From NCBI GenBank assembly GCA_044449065.1, contig JBIOHP010000013.1:1-64000 (forward strand): 64,000 nt of DNA. Reading direction: 5' to 3'. The stretch comes from JBIOHP01 sp044449065 (GTDB lineage: Bacteria > Bacteroidota > Ignavibacteria > UBA10030 > SZUA-254). Position numbers and translations under genes: made by a program. Position 1 is the first letter of the stretch. The number at the start of each line of letters is the position of its first letter. A model generated the notes under the pieces. It was given only the letters and a program-made list of their open reading frames with translations, did not search any database and was not told the origin of the DNA. Positions 54,801-61,885 of the stretch are shown one piece after another.

Positions 54801-56043
54801 TGGTATTGATTTTAATCGAATCGGTGCTTGGAGGATTTAGTCCGCTCAACGTGAAAACATATTTCGGTTTAGCTGTACTATCTACGCTCCAGTGCGGACA
54901 ATTAAACGATACCACCCGTATACCTGCGGGTATGCTATCGGTCACATACATATTACCGGCATTATCGGGGCCATTATTTGACGCCATAAGCGTGAATGTT
55001 TCCGCGGTTCCGGCAACAATTGGAGTACCGGCAGGGGAATGAGACTTTAAAATGGACACATCTGCTGTATTTGTGTCCGAGCAGGATATTGTTTCCATGC
55101 TTAACAACACCATGTCGCCTCCGGTTGAATACACTGACGTGGCATTCGTATCGCCGGGCGTAAGGTACGCTGTTACATCGTAACCATCAACGTCAACTCC
55201 ATAGGTTGTGGCTCCACCCAGGGCGCTGCTAATTGAATTAAATTGATTACCATCCGGATTGATGGCGTCAAAAAGATGAGTCCCGTTAAATGATAAAAAT
55301 TCCTGGGGACCGGAGATCGTCGAGTCGCCCTCCCAGGTAAAATGAACCAGTTTGCCGCTTTTACCGCTGTATGGCACGTAAAAATTTCCCGGCTTAAAGG
55401 TAATCGAAGAATTCAGGAAGTAGTTGAATCCATCATAAATGTTGATGCAATGTTTCGTTTCTCCTGCGCTTTGATAGACAATGAGCATCGCCCAACCGGA
55501 TACGACTCCCTCAATCGCGCAATGCGGGGAAGAAGTGTTTGTACTGAGACTATCAACGGTATACGTTCCATTTTTCTTCGACTGCACATACGAAGTAACG
55601 TTTGCAAAACCGCTAAAATAGGGATACGTACCCCCGCCATATACGAATGAAAGTGTGAACGTTCGGGATGCCGTTATAGGGTTGCCGTCGAGCCGGATGT
55701 TATAATCCGGCGCTGCTAAATTTGAACCGGCGTCCGTGGAATAATCACCGACCCAATACAGATATGCCGCCAAAACAGTTGCGTCAGAGGGAAGATTTGA
55801 AACCGTATATGAACTGATCGGAGTAGTAGAACAGGGATCAACGCCGTTTGATTTATTTCTGAACGAACCGCCGGCAACCACAAAGTTCACATTACCCGTA
55901 TAGTTTTGATAAAGTGTTATCGGCGTCTGGGCATAGATATACATTGTACCGGATAGTATCTCCAGGAGGAAGAAGCAAAGTCCTGATAGAATACCCTGCC
56001 GACAAATTTGCTTTATACATGCGATATGATCAGATGGTATCAA
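48823..56043 (-). CDS. Giant DUF11 tandem-repeat surface protein
   Basis: A 2406-residue exported protein, first in the operon. The only usable start after an in-frame stop is TTG; the signal segment is about residues 17-38 (GILSGLCFFLLEILSG). Residues about 40-330 are a DUF3344-like head (AAYLYWVGDYSTDAG, GWAMLIVYQS). Then come diverged DUF11 units, seven tandem units of exactly 125 residues (about 826-1700; STSTKTAVDINGGS, LYTIKVKNTGTAATS, VTDTIPARVKVKSG), a second copy of the preceding two-unit block (about 1702-1945), two NSGIF-type repeats (about 1960-2160) and final DUF11 units ending KFKVVVK. It has no C-terminal sorting signal I recognise. It is likely a long fibrous surface protein. 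Confidence 0.82.
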   Translation of the reverse strand: MIPSDHIACIKQICRQGILSGLCFFLLEILSGTMYIYAQTPITLYQNYTGNVNFVVAGGSFRNKSNGVDPCSTTPISSYTVSNLPSDATVLAAYLYWVGDYSTDAGSNLAAPDYNIRLDGNPITASRTFTLSFVYGGGTYPYFSGFANVTSYVQSKKNGTYTVDSLSTNTSSPHCAIEGVVSGWAMLIVYQSAGETKHCINIYDGFNYFLNSSITFKPGNFYVPYSGKSGKLVHFTWEGDSTISGPQEFLSFNGTHLFDAINPDGNQFNSISSALGGATTYGVDVDGYDVTAYLTPGDTNATSVYSTGGDMVLLSMETISCSDTNTADVSILKSHSPAGTPIVAGTAETFTLMASNNGPDNAGNMYVTDSIPAGIRVVSFNCPHWSVDSTAKPKYVFTLSGLNPPSTDSIKINTIITDEGYPGMVRNTATVRSQYLGDRRPWNNTATDSFSVSTPIFSTSTKTVSDRNGSSYRPKDTLVYTIKARNTGNYVGTNTIVLDSVPSGLNIVPGSLSPAGTISGQVITFNGVTIAVGDSATYTFRVVEDSTVAFGTPVVNRARIRCLTVDQLVTASFSASRPSLFLRKTSSASSGSPGDTLTYTLKYGNLGSDTAKTVSALDTIPANCVYITSSVTGTGTSYDGTGNRIVVSRTAVVPGDTNNTVTFKVRVNTPLSIGITNIVNNAKISCLLAPSVVSSVTVPITATSVITVTKSGPASIILAGSPTPYAAVTYKLVYSVTGKGIIDSVYLNDTLPAGMSFKSASNGGVLSGSVVKWNLGTITPNKTDSVTVIDSTTTAATYVNHARMTRRGDTTGVLSNNVSTVIGSLNFSTSTKTATDINGGSLLVADSIRYIITITNSGTVAAPNVVVTDTLPARVKVKTGSIKGGGTLSGNVITWPAIASLAVSASAKDTVTVVLDSLAQNGIGIINTANISSSGVNQIVTATSTPSGTATISTSTKTAVDINGGSTVAGDSILYTIKVKNTGTAATSLVTVTDTLPARVKVKSSTISTGGSQAGNVITWATPSALAVGDSATYSFQAVLDSLVQNGVVVTNKANINASGLNQVVTANTTPNGTSNISTSTKTAIDLNGGSGAAGDTILYTIKVKNSGTAATSVVTATDTIPTRVKVKSGTISAGGSQAGNIITWATPAILAVGDSATYTFKAILDSLIQNGVAVTNKANINASGINQLVSATTTPNGAPNFSSSTKSGVDINGGSLVVGDSILYTIKVKNTGTAASSVVTVTDTIPARVKVKTGTISSGGSLAGNIITWATPSTMAVGDSATYTFKAILDSLVQSGVPVTNNANINANGVNQLVSASNTPNGSANISTSTKTGVDINGGSLVAGDSILYTIKVKNTGTAATSLVTVTDTIPARMKVKSGTISTGGSQAGNIITWATPSTLAVGDSSIYTFKAVVDSLVQNGIAVTNNAHINASGLNQLVSASNTPTGTANISTSSKTAVDINGGSTVAGDSILYTIKVKNTGTAATSLVTVTDTIPARVKVKSGTISAGGSQAGNIITWSTPATLAVGDSTTYTFKTVLDSLIQYGVAVTNNANINASSLNKLVSAVTTPNGLPDFSSSSKTYQNLNGGSVISGDSIKYTLRVKNTGFVTATNVVVTDTLPAHVKVKAGSISNGGTLSGSVITWPTISQLTIGDSTIYMVTVVVDSAVANGGTVTNTLNINANGVNQVKSASFTVVNLGALFIRKTVDKSSGSPGDTLTYTIKYGDIGTDSARSVTLLDTIPANTSYAGTVTGTGASYDGAHNRIIVTRTNPIAQGDTNNIATFKVKVNSPLPLGSTVLTNKVFASASNASTVGDSVKTSITASSTVTISKSGPVTALIIGSPTPNAKVSYTIRYSVTGNGIVDSTFINDTLPPGMSYASSTGGGVLSSSIVKWNLGTLSPGVSDSVMVTDSTTTPATYVNHARITWKANPSGVLGNDVTTRVYVPHTAILKQTIAIIPGQSVADTVNDIDIAGRGKIVVSLQNTRTAESEIDTLTETGGNSGIFVGAIPTVFGTSSNGNNNGSFAVQAGDTIRGSYVDSVNASGILATIIANTRINGGHTAVIAVNPTSFAGGTNLVWTLNDTDLNHNPAVAESYSYTAQSSTGEIETISFTETGINSGIFSATLATVVGPTPGVNNNGVMNIQPGDTVTVTYHDTLTAIGNSAIVSARAIAGTVNFSTSSKSVTDLNGGLVVPYDTMYYQIRAKNTGTVTATSVVIVDSLPTQITVVPGSITAGGVLSSTVITFAPFDLHANDSMVVSYRVTIDTTITDGAVKTNRAHIRGNGQDQLETSSFTAYDRPVMTLVKAVDKNNAKPGDTLSYTVTYTNTGVALADSVTVTDITPQYTTYIHNTVVLNNVSKTDASDADEVTVAYDTPTAGRGSIIINVGKLSAGHSGIYKFKVVVK
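50945..53570 (-). repeat. Seven tandem 375-bp coding repeats
   Basis: Seven consecutive units of exactly 375 bases, each encoding one 125-residue DUF11 domain. Units 2-6 (about 51316-53191) are much more alike than units 1 and 7, which fits growth from the middle by unequal crossing-over. Many differences between units are at third codon positions, so the array is not very recent. Copy number may vary between strains and the array may collapse in short-read assemblies. Confidence 0.85.
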
Positions 56044-56138
56044 TGTTATAATCTAATCACTGAAAATGATGCATTTTAATAGATTACTTGATTTCAATTT
56101 ATTGTGTCGAAACTAATAGAAAACTTAAGGTAGTTTTT

Positions 56139-56155
56139 ACAATCTTTATGCCAAA
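56139..56155 (-). promoter_or_regulatory. Sigma-54-like -24/-12 element (copy 1)
   Basis: The minus strand reads TTTGGCATAAAGATTGT, 17 of 17 bases identical to 35166-35182. TGGCAT-N5-TTGT departs from the sigma-54 consensus only in the last base of each box. A start near 56128 would leave an 85-base leader before the TTG of the giant gene. The alternative reading, TTTG-N19-TACCTTAA, is a weaker match to the Bacteroidota housekeeping promoter, and the conservation of the whole 17-mer favours the first. Confidence 0.55.
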
Positions 56156-56222
56156 CCGGAATCAGTGTAAAAACTTCATTTTGAGAGATTGAAGGGGATT
56201 GGAAGGAATGTTCCGTCGCCTC

Positions 56223-56270
56223 TGAGACTTAAATTGAGATTTTTTTATATCATTTGTCTCATAATGAGAC
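56223..56270. promoter_or_regulatory. Upstream activator-type sites (copy 1)
   Basis: TGAGAC (56223-56228) and TGAGAT (56235-56240) are spaced by 12 bases and followed by the perfect palindrome GTCTCATAATGAGAC (56256-56270). Positions relative to the promoter-like element are the same as in copy 2 at 35250-35297. The half-site TGAGAY/RTCTCA is common to all, so one regulator dimer family probably binds them. Confidence 0.55.
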
Positions 56271-56357
56271 TTTACTCAACAGATTTTTTATTATAATTTG
56301 GCATATGAAAATGCAGGAATTGACGGAGAAAATGATTTTATCTATTGACATAAACTA

Positions 56358-56375
56358 TATAATATTTGTATTATA
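56358..56375. promoter_or_regulatory. AT-rich inverted repeat
   Basis: tataata and tattata are exact complements around tttg. It lies in the divergent gap between the surface operon and butyrate kinase, with TTGACA at 56345-56350 beside it. It could be an operator, but AT-rich palindromes of this size also arise by chance. Confidence 0.3.
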
Positions 56376-56649
56376 ATTACATCATCAATAGAAAGTACTT
56401 TATTACATTCCAACCAATTTTAGATTGAAGTTATCGATCAACGAATTAAAAAAATGTTAATTGAAGAATGATCAAAATTGTATTATGTTTTTCTGTGAGA
56501 GAGCGACGGCTGCCAAGATTTTGTTTTGCCCCTACATCATCATAAAATTGAGCGCATAGGCGCGGAATCCTCAACTGCAAACTAAAATAATCCAACATTA
56601 CCGGTTTGCGTTGAATCATCAGAGCCCATTCTGGATGACGCTTAATTTT

Positions 56650-56672
56650 CGGATATAAACGGATATTTCCGT
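56650..56672. promoter_or_regulatory. Possible operator before butyrate kinase
   Basis: cggatat occurs twice, ten bases apart (56650-56656 and 56660-56666), and the second copy begins a palindrome acgga-tatt-tccgt (56659-56672). It lies 27 bases before the buk ATG, where a repressor could block transcription. A ribosome site, aaggga, follows at about 56687. Confidence 0.4.
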
Positions 56673-56698
56673 ATCTTGAATAAATAAGGGAATATTAA

Positions 56699-57760
56699 AT
56701 GACGTCCGACAACAATATCCTGGTTATAAATCCCGGTTCTACATCCACTAAACTTGCAATATTTCAAAATACCACACAGTGCAAAGCGGAAACGATCAAC
56801 CACTCCTCTTCCGAATTACACCAATATCCGTCGCTCTGGGAACAATTTCCCTTCCGATTGAAAATTTGTCGGGAATGGGCTTCACGATATGTCAAAGAAT
56901 GTTCGGCGGTGGTATCAATGGGTGGATTATTCCGTCCCATGCCCGGCGGCGTGTATAAAGTGACCGATAAAATGAGGAGCGATGCGAGGAAGAATCTCCA
57001 GGGCGAGCACGCTTCAAATCTCGGTTGTGAGCTGGCGTATACGATCGCATCAAATTATCAAGCTCCCGCATTCATCGTTGATCCTGTCTCGGTGGATGAA
57101 TTTGAACCGCTTGCATATTATTCCGGTCACCCGATGATTAAACGCCGGAGTTTATCACACGCGTTGAACATACACGCCGCCGCACGCCACGCAGCTACCG
57201 AATTAAAGATTCCTTTGTATAATTCATCCTTCATCATCGCTCATATCGGCGGAGGTATTTCCGTTGCGCCGGTACGAAACGGAAAAATTATCGATGTAAA
57301 CGATGCAGCGAGCGACGGGCCGTTTTCACCGGAACGAACGGGCGGTCTTCCGTTGCAACAGTTTATTGGGCTTTGTTTCTCCGGAAAATATACCGAAGCT
57401 GAGATGAGAAAATTCGTCATGGGAAAAGGGGGATTGGCGGCATACCTGGGGACAAATTCCGTTATCGAAGTTGAACAAAAAATTAACGCGGGTGATACTG
57501 CCGCCCGTGAAATATATCAGGCAATGGCATATCAGATTGCGAAAGAGATCGGTGCGATGGCGACGGTGTTGGAAGGAAAGGTTAATGCAGTCGTGCTTAC
57601 CGGTGCTATCGCCCGTTCGGAAATGTTTACCACCTGGATTATGGAACGGGTTCAATTTCTCGCTCCGGTTATTATTTTTCCGGGAGAAGATGAAATGCGC
57701 GCCCTGGCTGAAGGCGCTTTGCGAGTTTTACAAGGACAAGAACAATACAAGGAATATTAA
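56699..57760 (+). CDS. buk: Butyrate kinase
   Basis: It interconverts butyryl phosphate plus ADP with butyrate plus ATP; branched-chain acyl phosphates are also used by this family. The 353-residue ASKHA-fold protein shows ILVINPGSTSTKLAIF (phosphate 1), MGGLFRPMPGGVYKV, SHALNIHAAARHAA, IAHIGGGISVAPVRNG and ASDGPFSPERTGGLP, all typical of butyrate kinases rather than acetate kinases. The next gene encodes its partner transferase, three bases downstream. Order buk-ptb is the reverse of the usual clostridial ptb-buk. Confidence 0.93.
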   Translation: MTSDNNILVINPGSTSTKLAIFQNTTQCKAETINHSSSELHQYPSLWEQFPFRLKICREWASRYVKECSAVVSMGGLFRPMPGGVYKVTDKMRSDARKNLQGEHASNLGCELAYTIASNYQAPAFIVDPVSVDEFEPLAYYSGHPMIKRRSLSHALNIHAAARHAATELKIPLYNSSFIIAHIGGGISVAPVRNGKIIDVNDAASDGPFSPERTGGLPLQQFIGLCFSGKYTEAEMRKFVMGKGGLAAYLGTNSVIEVEQKINAGDTAAREIYQAMAYQIAKEIGAMATVLEGKVNAVVLTGAIARSEMFTTWIMERVQFLAPVIIFPGEDEMRALAEGALRVLQGQEQYKEY

Positions 57761-57763
57761 ACG

Positions 57764-58690
57764 ATGGTTCAAAATTTTGAAGATTTATTATCAACTGCTT
57801 TGAAAGTAAAGGGAAAACGCGTTGTTGTGATTTTCCCCAATAACGATGAAACGTTTCAGGCGATTAAGGATGCTTATAATATCGACCTGGCGCGGTTCAC
57901 GCTCGTGGGCGATGAGACTGTTATCAGGAAAATTATAGGGGAATACGATCCCGCCCGGTTAGAGATAGTCCACGAAGCGAACGTGATGATTGCGCTTAAA
58001 AAAGCGGTCGCGATTGTGAGTGAAGGAAAGGGAGATATCCTGCTCAAGGGCAGCGTTGATACCTCCACCATGATGAAAGCGGTATTAAACGAGGAAGCAC
58101 ATATCCGAACCGGCAAATTGCTCTCCGATATTTTTATTTTAGAATATCCTGCCCGCCTCAAGAATAAATTTGTCATGATCACCGATGGCGGTATGACGCT
58201 GGCGCCTGATCTTAAAAATAAAATCGATTTAATAAATAACGCCGTCGAAGTAGCGCACGCGCTTGGCAATCCGATGCCAAAAGTCGCAGTTCTCTCCGCG
58301 ACCGAGATGGTGCTCCCGAACCTTCAATCGACTTTGGACGCCGCGGCGCTATCGAAGATGAACGAGCGCGGTCAAATCAAGGGCTGTATTGTGGATGGTC
58401 CGTTCGGTTTGGATAATGCTATTTCATGGGAAGCCGCCGTTGAGAAAGGAATCAAATCGCCCGTCGCGGGTTTAGCGGAAATTCTCATTGCGGCAAATAT
58501 TGAATCGGCGAACAGTTTAGCAAAAAGCACGACATTTTTTGCTGGATTGCGGCTTGCCCATGTTATCATCGGCGGCAGGGTGCCGATATTAATCTCCTCC
58601 CGCGCCGATAAGAGCGAAGCAAAATTACTTTCCGTCGCCCTCGGCGTAATTATGAGCGATTATTACGCCAAGACGAATATGTATGATTGA
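57764..58690 (+). CDS. ptb: Phosphate butyryltransferase (phosphotransbutyrylase)
   Basis: It converts butyryl-CoA (or a related acyl-CoA) plus phosphate to the acyl phosphate used by Buk. The 308-residue length and motifs (DILLKGSVDTSTMMKAVLN, MITDGGMTLAPDLKNKIDL, VAVLSATEMV and KGCIVDGPFGLDNAIS) fit Ptb better than the larger phosphate acetyltransferases. With buk it gives ATP from acyl-CoA by substrate-level phosphorylation or, run backwards, activates short-chain acids. No ribosome site is obvious in the three-base gap; translation is probably coupled. Confidence 0.9.
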   Translation: MVQNFEDLLSTALKVKGKRVVVIFPNNDETFQAIKDAYNIDLARFTLVGDETVIRKIIGEYDPARLEIVHEANVMIALKKAVAIVSEGKGDILLKGSVDTSTMMKAVLNEEAHIRTGKLLSDIFILEYPARLKNKFVMITDGGMTLAPDLKNKIDLINNAVEVAHALGNPMPKVAVLSATEMVLPNLQSTLDAAALSKMNERGQIKGCIVDGPFGLDNAISWEAAVEKGIKSPVAGLAEILIAANIESANSLAKSTTFFAGLRLAHVIIGGRVPILISSRADKSEAKLLSVALGVIMSDYYAKTNMYD

Positions 58691-59133
58691 CGTTTGCTGA
58701 CCACCCTCCCGATAAAAAGAATCGGGACAGGCACTGCCCCCTCCCCGCCAGAACTGTCGGGCTGGTTCCACTAAAAGCCGAGGCGGGGAACGGTACGAGA
58801 GATGTTTTTGATGTAAAGGTCGCCCAAAAAGAATATAACTTAGTTTACTGATTTTCCACCTAGAAACAAGGGCAGGATGACTAATGCGTTCTTTTAGGGC
58901 GACCTCAGGAGAGCTTGTTGGACAATTTGGACAGTGCAGACGGTTACGAAGCGGAAGAGTTGTCTGTTAGGACGTACGGGCGTTCAATTGAACGCCCCTT
59001 AACTTGCATTACACCTGAAACCACCCCATCCTCCCATTTTGCAACATATCTCCAATTAGCAGCGTATAACAGTTCAGAATCTCTGACCGGATTATAACCA
59101 AATATTTATCCACTGAGATGAGAGGGTTGTTGT
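58691..59133. other. Intergenic region with GC-rich hairpins
   Basis: No convincing gene is seen; a 60-codon TTG-started frame (58915-59097) has low-complexity composition and no recognisable family. The first 120 bases are GC-rich and hairpin-forming (ctcccgat...atcgggac, ccccgcc...ggcgggg), like other intergenic repeats in the window, and may end the buk-ptb transcript. Confidence 0.5.
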
Positions 59134-59736
59134 ATGTTTTCACGCATAGGGGAATTTATTGCCATTGCCGGAGTGTTAGGGATGGTTATATTGACGGGAT
59201 GCAGTCCAACCGGATGGGCAACCAGGGACATTCCAGATGCATCTGATATCCAGCCGGGGAGAATAGTTTCAATCGTACAAAAAGATGGAAAAGAAATCAC
59301 CGGTACATTTGCCGGCGAGCAAAATATCCCCGCCTCCGAATATTTTACAGAATATAATGAAAGCATCAGCCGGCAATCGCTCGACCATCAACTCCCGGAA
59401 ATCGGGGAACGAGTTGAAATTACAACATCATTATCGGATACGAGGGCGTGGACCGGACAATTGATCGGTTTCGATAAGCAGGGAATCTGGATACAACTCC
59501 CCTATGAACAAAAACCGACTGAATTTTATATCAGCAGCATGAGCTCGCTCTCGCACGGCGACGCGGATATTATCGGGGGAATACAATTCCGGAAACTTTA
59601 TATGAATGGTTCCCTCCCCTTATCGACAGCATTTGTCCTTCATAATAAATCCGGGAATGTGTACATACCGGTAAACTCCATTGATAAAATAATCGAGGAG
59701 CCGTTAAGCGGCGGTATCGCAGAATCTTCACAATAA
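59134..59736 (+). CDS. Hypothetical lipoprotein
   Basis: A 200-residue protein with a lipoprotein signal: a charged start, a hydrophobic segment and lipobox ILTGC (Cys23). The mature part is beta-rich, with two segments of similar type (GRIVSIVQKDGKEITGTFAG and WTGQLIGFDKQGIWIQLPYE) that resemble small SH3- or Sm-like barrels. No catalytic motif is visible, and I recognise no family. GAGAGGG lies about eight bases before the ATG. It is a lone gene between repeat-rich gaps. Confidence 0.65.
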   Translation: MFSRIGEFIAIAGVLGMVILTGCSPTGWATRDIPDASDIQPGRIVSIVQKDGKEITGTFAGEQNIPASEYFTEYNESISRQSLDHQLPEIGERVEITTSLSDTRAWTGQLIGFDKQGIWIQLPYEQKPTEFYISSMSSLSHGDADIIGGIQFRKLYMNGSLPLSTAFVLHNKSGNVYIPVNSIDKIIEEPLSGGIAESSQ

Positions 59737-59762
59737 TGGGAAGCATATATGCAGATGGGAAT

Positions 59763-59864
59763 TTCCCGGTGCGAGGGATCGTTACGTAATCCCTCCTCCG
59801 GGGAATATCTTATGTTGAAACTGTAGTGAACGGTGTACAACAACCCCAATATGTCGGGGTTGTT
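59763..59864. other. Nested hairpins after the lipoprotein gene
   Basis: A nested hairpin at 59763-59805 (ttccc/gggaa outside, gagggat/atccctc inside) is followed by a 9-bp stem at 59839-59864 (aacaacccc/ggggttgtt). Neither has a proper T-run; the second could still end the lipoprotein transcript or act on both strands between the convergent genes. Confidence 0.5.
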
Positions 59865-60017
59865 GAGTGATGGGGTTGTGTATTAAAAAAACAGTGGATT
59901 AATGATCCCATACGAGACCCCCTGCGATGCAAAAAGCGCATCGCGTCCCCCTTGAAAAATGGGACAAACGTAATCCTCTGGAAGTACTAATTTAAAAATA
60001 TCATTAAATTCCCCCTT

Positions 60018-61325
60018 TTAATTTTTTCTCCTAAATTGAAGAGAGAGCGTCACCCCTTCAAAACCGAAATGCTCCCGTATTTTATTTTCTAAAAATCGTT
60101 TATAATTTTCGGCTATCAAGCGCGGATCGTTTACGAAAAATGTGATTACCGGGTTATCGGTTTTAATCTGAGTGATATAATTGATTTTGACCTCCTTGCC
60201 GCTGGATGCAGTTGGGGGATGCATTGCAATATCTTTTGATAAAATATCGTTCAGCTTATTGGTAGCAATGCGTTTTTGCTGCTCCTTGAAAACAGTTTTC
60301 GCAAGTTCGATCACCTTAAAAACCCTGATCTTATCCGCCGCCGATATAAAAATAATCGGCACGTAATCGTACATCCGCAGGTACGAGCGTATTTGCCGCT
60401 CGTAATGCTTGGCGGTTTGATCGTCTTTTTCAATCGTGTCCCATTTATTGGCGGCGAGAATCGCCCCGCGCCGCCGTTCGACAATCCGGCTCATGATTCG
60501 GAGATCTTGCTTATCGATGCCCTGTTCTACATCAAGCATGAGTACTGCGACTTTGCATTGATCTATCGCCTTCAGCGTTCGCAGTGTGCTGTAAAACTCC
60601 ACGCTTTCCTTCACCCTGCTTTTACGCCGTAACCCGGCGGTATCGATGAGAATGATTTCTTCTCCTTTATATTTCAGAACGGAATCGATGGAATCCCTCG
60701 TTGTGCCGGCAATTGGAGTTACGATTGTACGAGTTTTTCCCAGGAGAGCGTTCACAAGCGACGACTTACCAACATTCGGTTTCCCGATGATCGCAATTTT
60801 TAATTGAGAACTATCCGGCTCATTCTCCTCGGTTGGAAACGTTTTTGTTACTTCATCGAGGAAATTGCCAATGTTTCTCCCCAACAACGCTGAGATAGTG
60901 ATCGGATCCCCAAAACCGAATCGATAAAACCCGCTCGCGAGGGCTTCCCGTTGATCGCTATCGACTTTATTGACAATGAGATGAACTTTTTTATTTGCTG
61001 AACGAAGAATAACGGCAAGTTCCTCATCAAGCGGGTGCACACCCGCTTCCGCATCGACAACAAAGAGCACCGCATCGGCTTCTTCTATCGCAACTTCGGC
61101 TTGTTCACGAATAGCCAGCTCGAAAAGATCTTCGGAGTTCGGGACGAATCCTCCCGTATCGATTATCGTGAACGGCTTCCCCGCCCAATCGGTTGAGGCA
61201 TACTGCCTATCGCGCGTAACGCCGGGTTCATCGTGAACGATGGCGTCTCTTGCGCCAAGAATGCGATTGAACAAGGTTGATTTCCCAACATTGGGTCTGC
61301 CTACAATGGCAACAATTTTTGACAT
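60018..61325 (-). CDS. der: Ribosome-biogenesis GTPase Der
   Basis: A 435-residue protein with two consecutive GTPase domains, the hallmark of Der/EngA, which is needed for 50S ribosome assembly. Domain 1 has GRPNVGKSTLFN (about 8-19), DEPGVTRD, DTGG and NKVD; domain 2 has GKPNVGKSSLVNALLG (about 180-195), GTTRDSID, DTAG and NKWD. The C-terminal KH-like domain ends HFGFEGVTLSLQFRRKN. Length is normal. It follows the tRNA-Pro gene on the same strand but is separated by a dispersed repeat, so it is probably transcribed alone. Confidence 0.96.
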   Translation of the reverse strand: MSKIVAIVGRPNVGKSTLFNRILGARDAIVHDEPGVTRDRQYASTDWAGKPFTIIDTGGFVPNSEDLFELAIREQAEVAIEEADAVLFVVDAEAGVHPLDEELAVILRSANKKVHLIVNKVDSDQREALASGFYRFGFGDPITISALLGRNIGNFLDEVTKTFPTEENEPDSSQLKIAIIGKPNVGKSSLVNALLGKTRTIVTPIAGTTRDSIDSVLKYKGEEIILIDTAGLRRKSRVKESVEFYSTLRTLKAIDQCKVAVLMLDVEQGIDKQDLRIMSRIVERRRGAILAANKWDTIEKDDQTAKHYERQIRSYLRMYDYVPIIFISAADKIRVFKVIELAKTVFKEQQKRIATNKLNDILSKDIAMHPPTASSGKEVKINYITQIKTDNPVITFFVNDPRLIAENYKRFLENKIREHFGFEGVTLSLQFRRKN

Positions 61326-61425
61326 AAATTCAAATTAATGAGAAAACAGTGTAACGGATAATAGGAACCAGTGAAAATTCCAATCCATTGTTCAAACGAG
61401 GTTCGAGGCATACCAATTGGCATCG

Positions 61426-61522
61426 ATGTGAGGAGATTGCCCGCCCGAACGACACAGTCGGGCAGGCTACTCCCGACTCCCGCCAAAAAGACGGCGGGTA
61501 AAGCGGTCGGGATCGCAATGAC
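61426..61522. repeat. Dispersed repeat, copy B (gattgcccgcccg family)
   Basis: It shares tgaggagattgcccgcccg and the next 20 bases with the 17012-17104 copy (one mismatch) and ends in the same cgcaatgac. The middle differs and holds its own hairpin (cccgccaaaaagacggcggg). It lies between der and the tRNA gene. Confidence 0.75.
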
Positions 61523-61735
61523 TTTTCACACAGGCACATAATTTAACCCGATCGTTTGAAATTTAAAATAAAAACCGGATTCTTTTCAATAAAAGAATTC
61601 TTAAGAAAAATACATTCCCTTCTTACTATGAGCAAGGTTTAACGAAGGCAACTCGGCGGGAAGGTTTCAGCATCTGAAGATTTTGATAAAACATCTCTCA
61701 ATGCCCATCATTCTTAGATTATGTATCAAACTATG

Positions 61736-61810
61736 TCGGGGTGGGCGGATTCGAACCGCCGACCTCTTGGTCCCGAACCAAGCGCTCTAGCCGGGCTGAG
61801 CCACACCCCG
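61736..61810 (-). tRNA. tRNA-Pro (anticodon CGG)
   Basis: All arms can be folded: acceptor CGGGGTG/CACCCCG, D-arm GCTC/GAGC, anticodon stem CTTGG/CCAAG with loop TTCGGGA (anticodon CGG, reads the Pro codon CCG), and T-arm GGCGG/CCGCC with loop TTCGAAT. The 75-base gene has discriminator A, and the 3' CCA is not encoded. Confidence 0.95.
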
Positions 61811-61885
61811 ATTAAATTCTGTTAAATCTACGAAAATCCGGCAAGATAATCAAACGAAGGATTTTTGAACACTTTATTGCCATAA

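Noticed and set aside
35494..56043. Type IX secretion cargo
   Set aside because: None of the proteins ends in a recognisable Por-type sorting domain.
56298..56315. TTTGGCATATGAAAATGC on the plus strand as a sigma-54 promoter
   Set aside because: GG and GC are 11 bases apart instead of 10.
56345..56377. TTGACA with TATAAT as a sigma-70 promoter for butyrate kinase
   Set aside because: The boxes are 21 bases apart, and the start would lie over 300 bases from the gene.
58915..59097. 60-codon TTG-started frame before the lipoprotein gene
   Set aside because: No ribosome site, no recognisable domain, and it lies in repeat-rich DNA.
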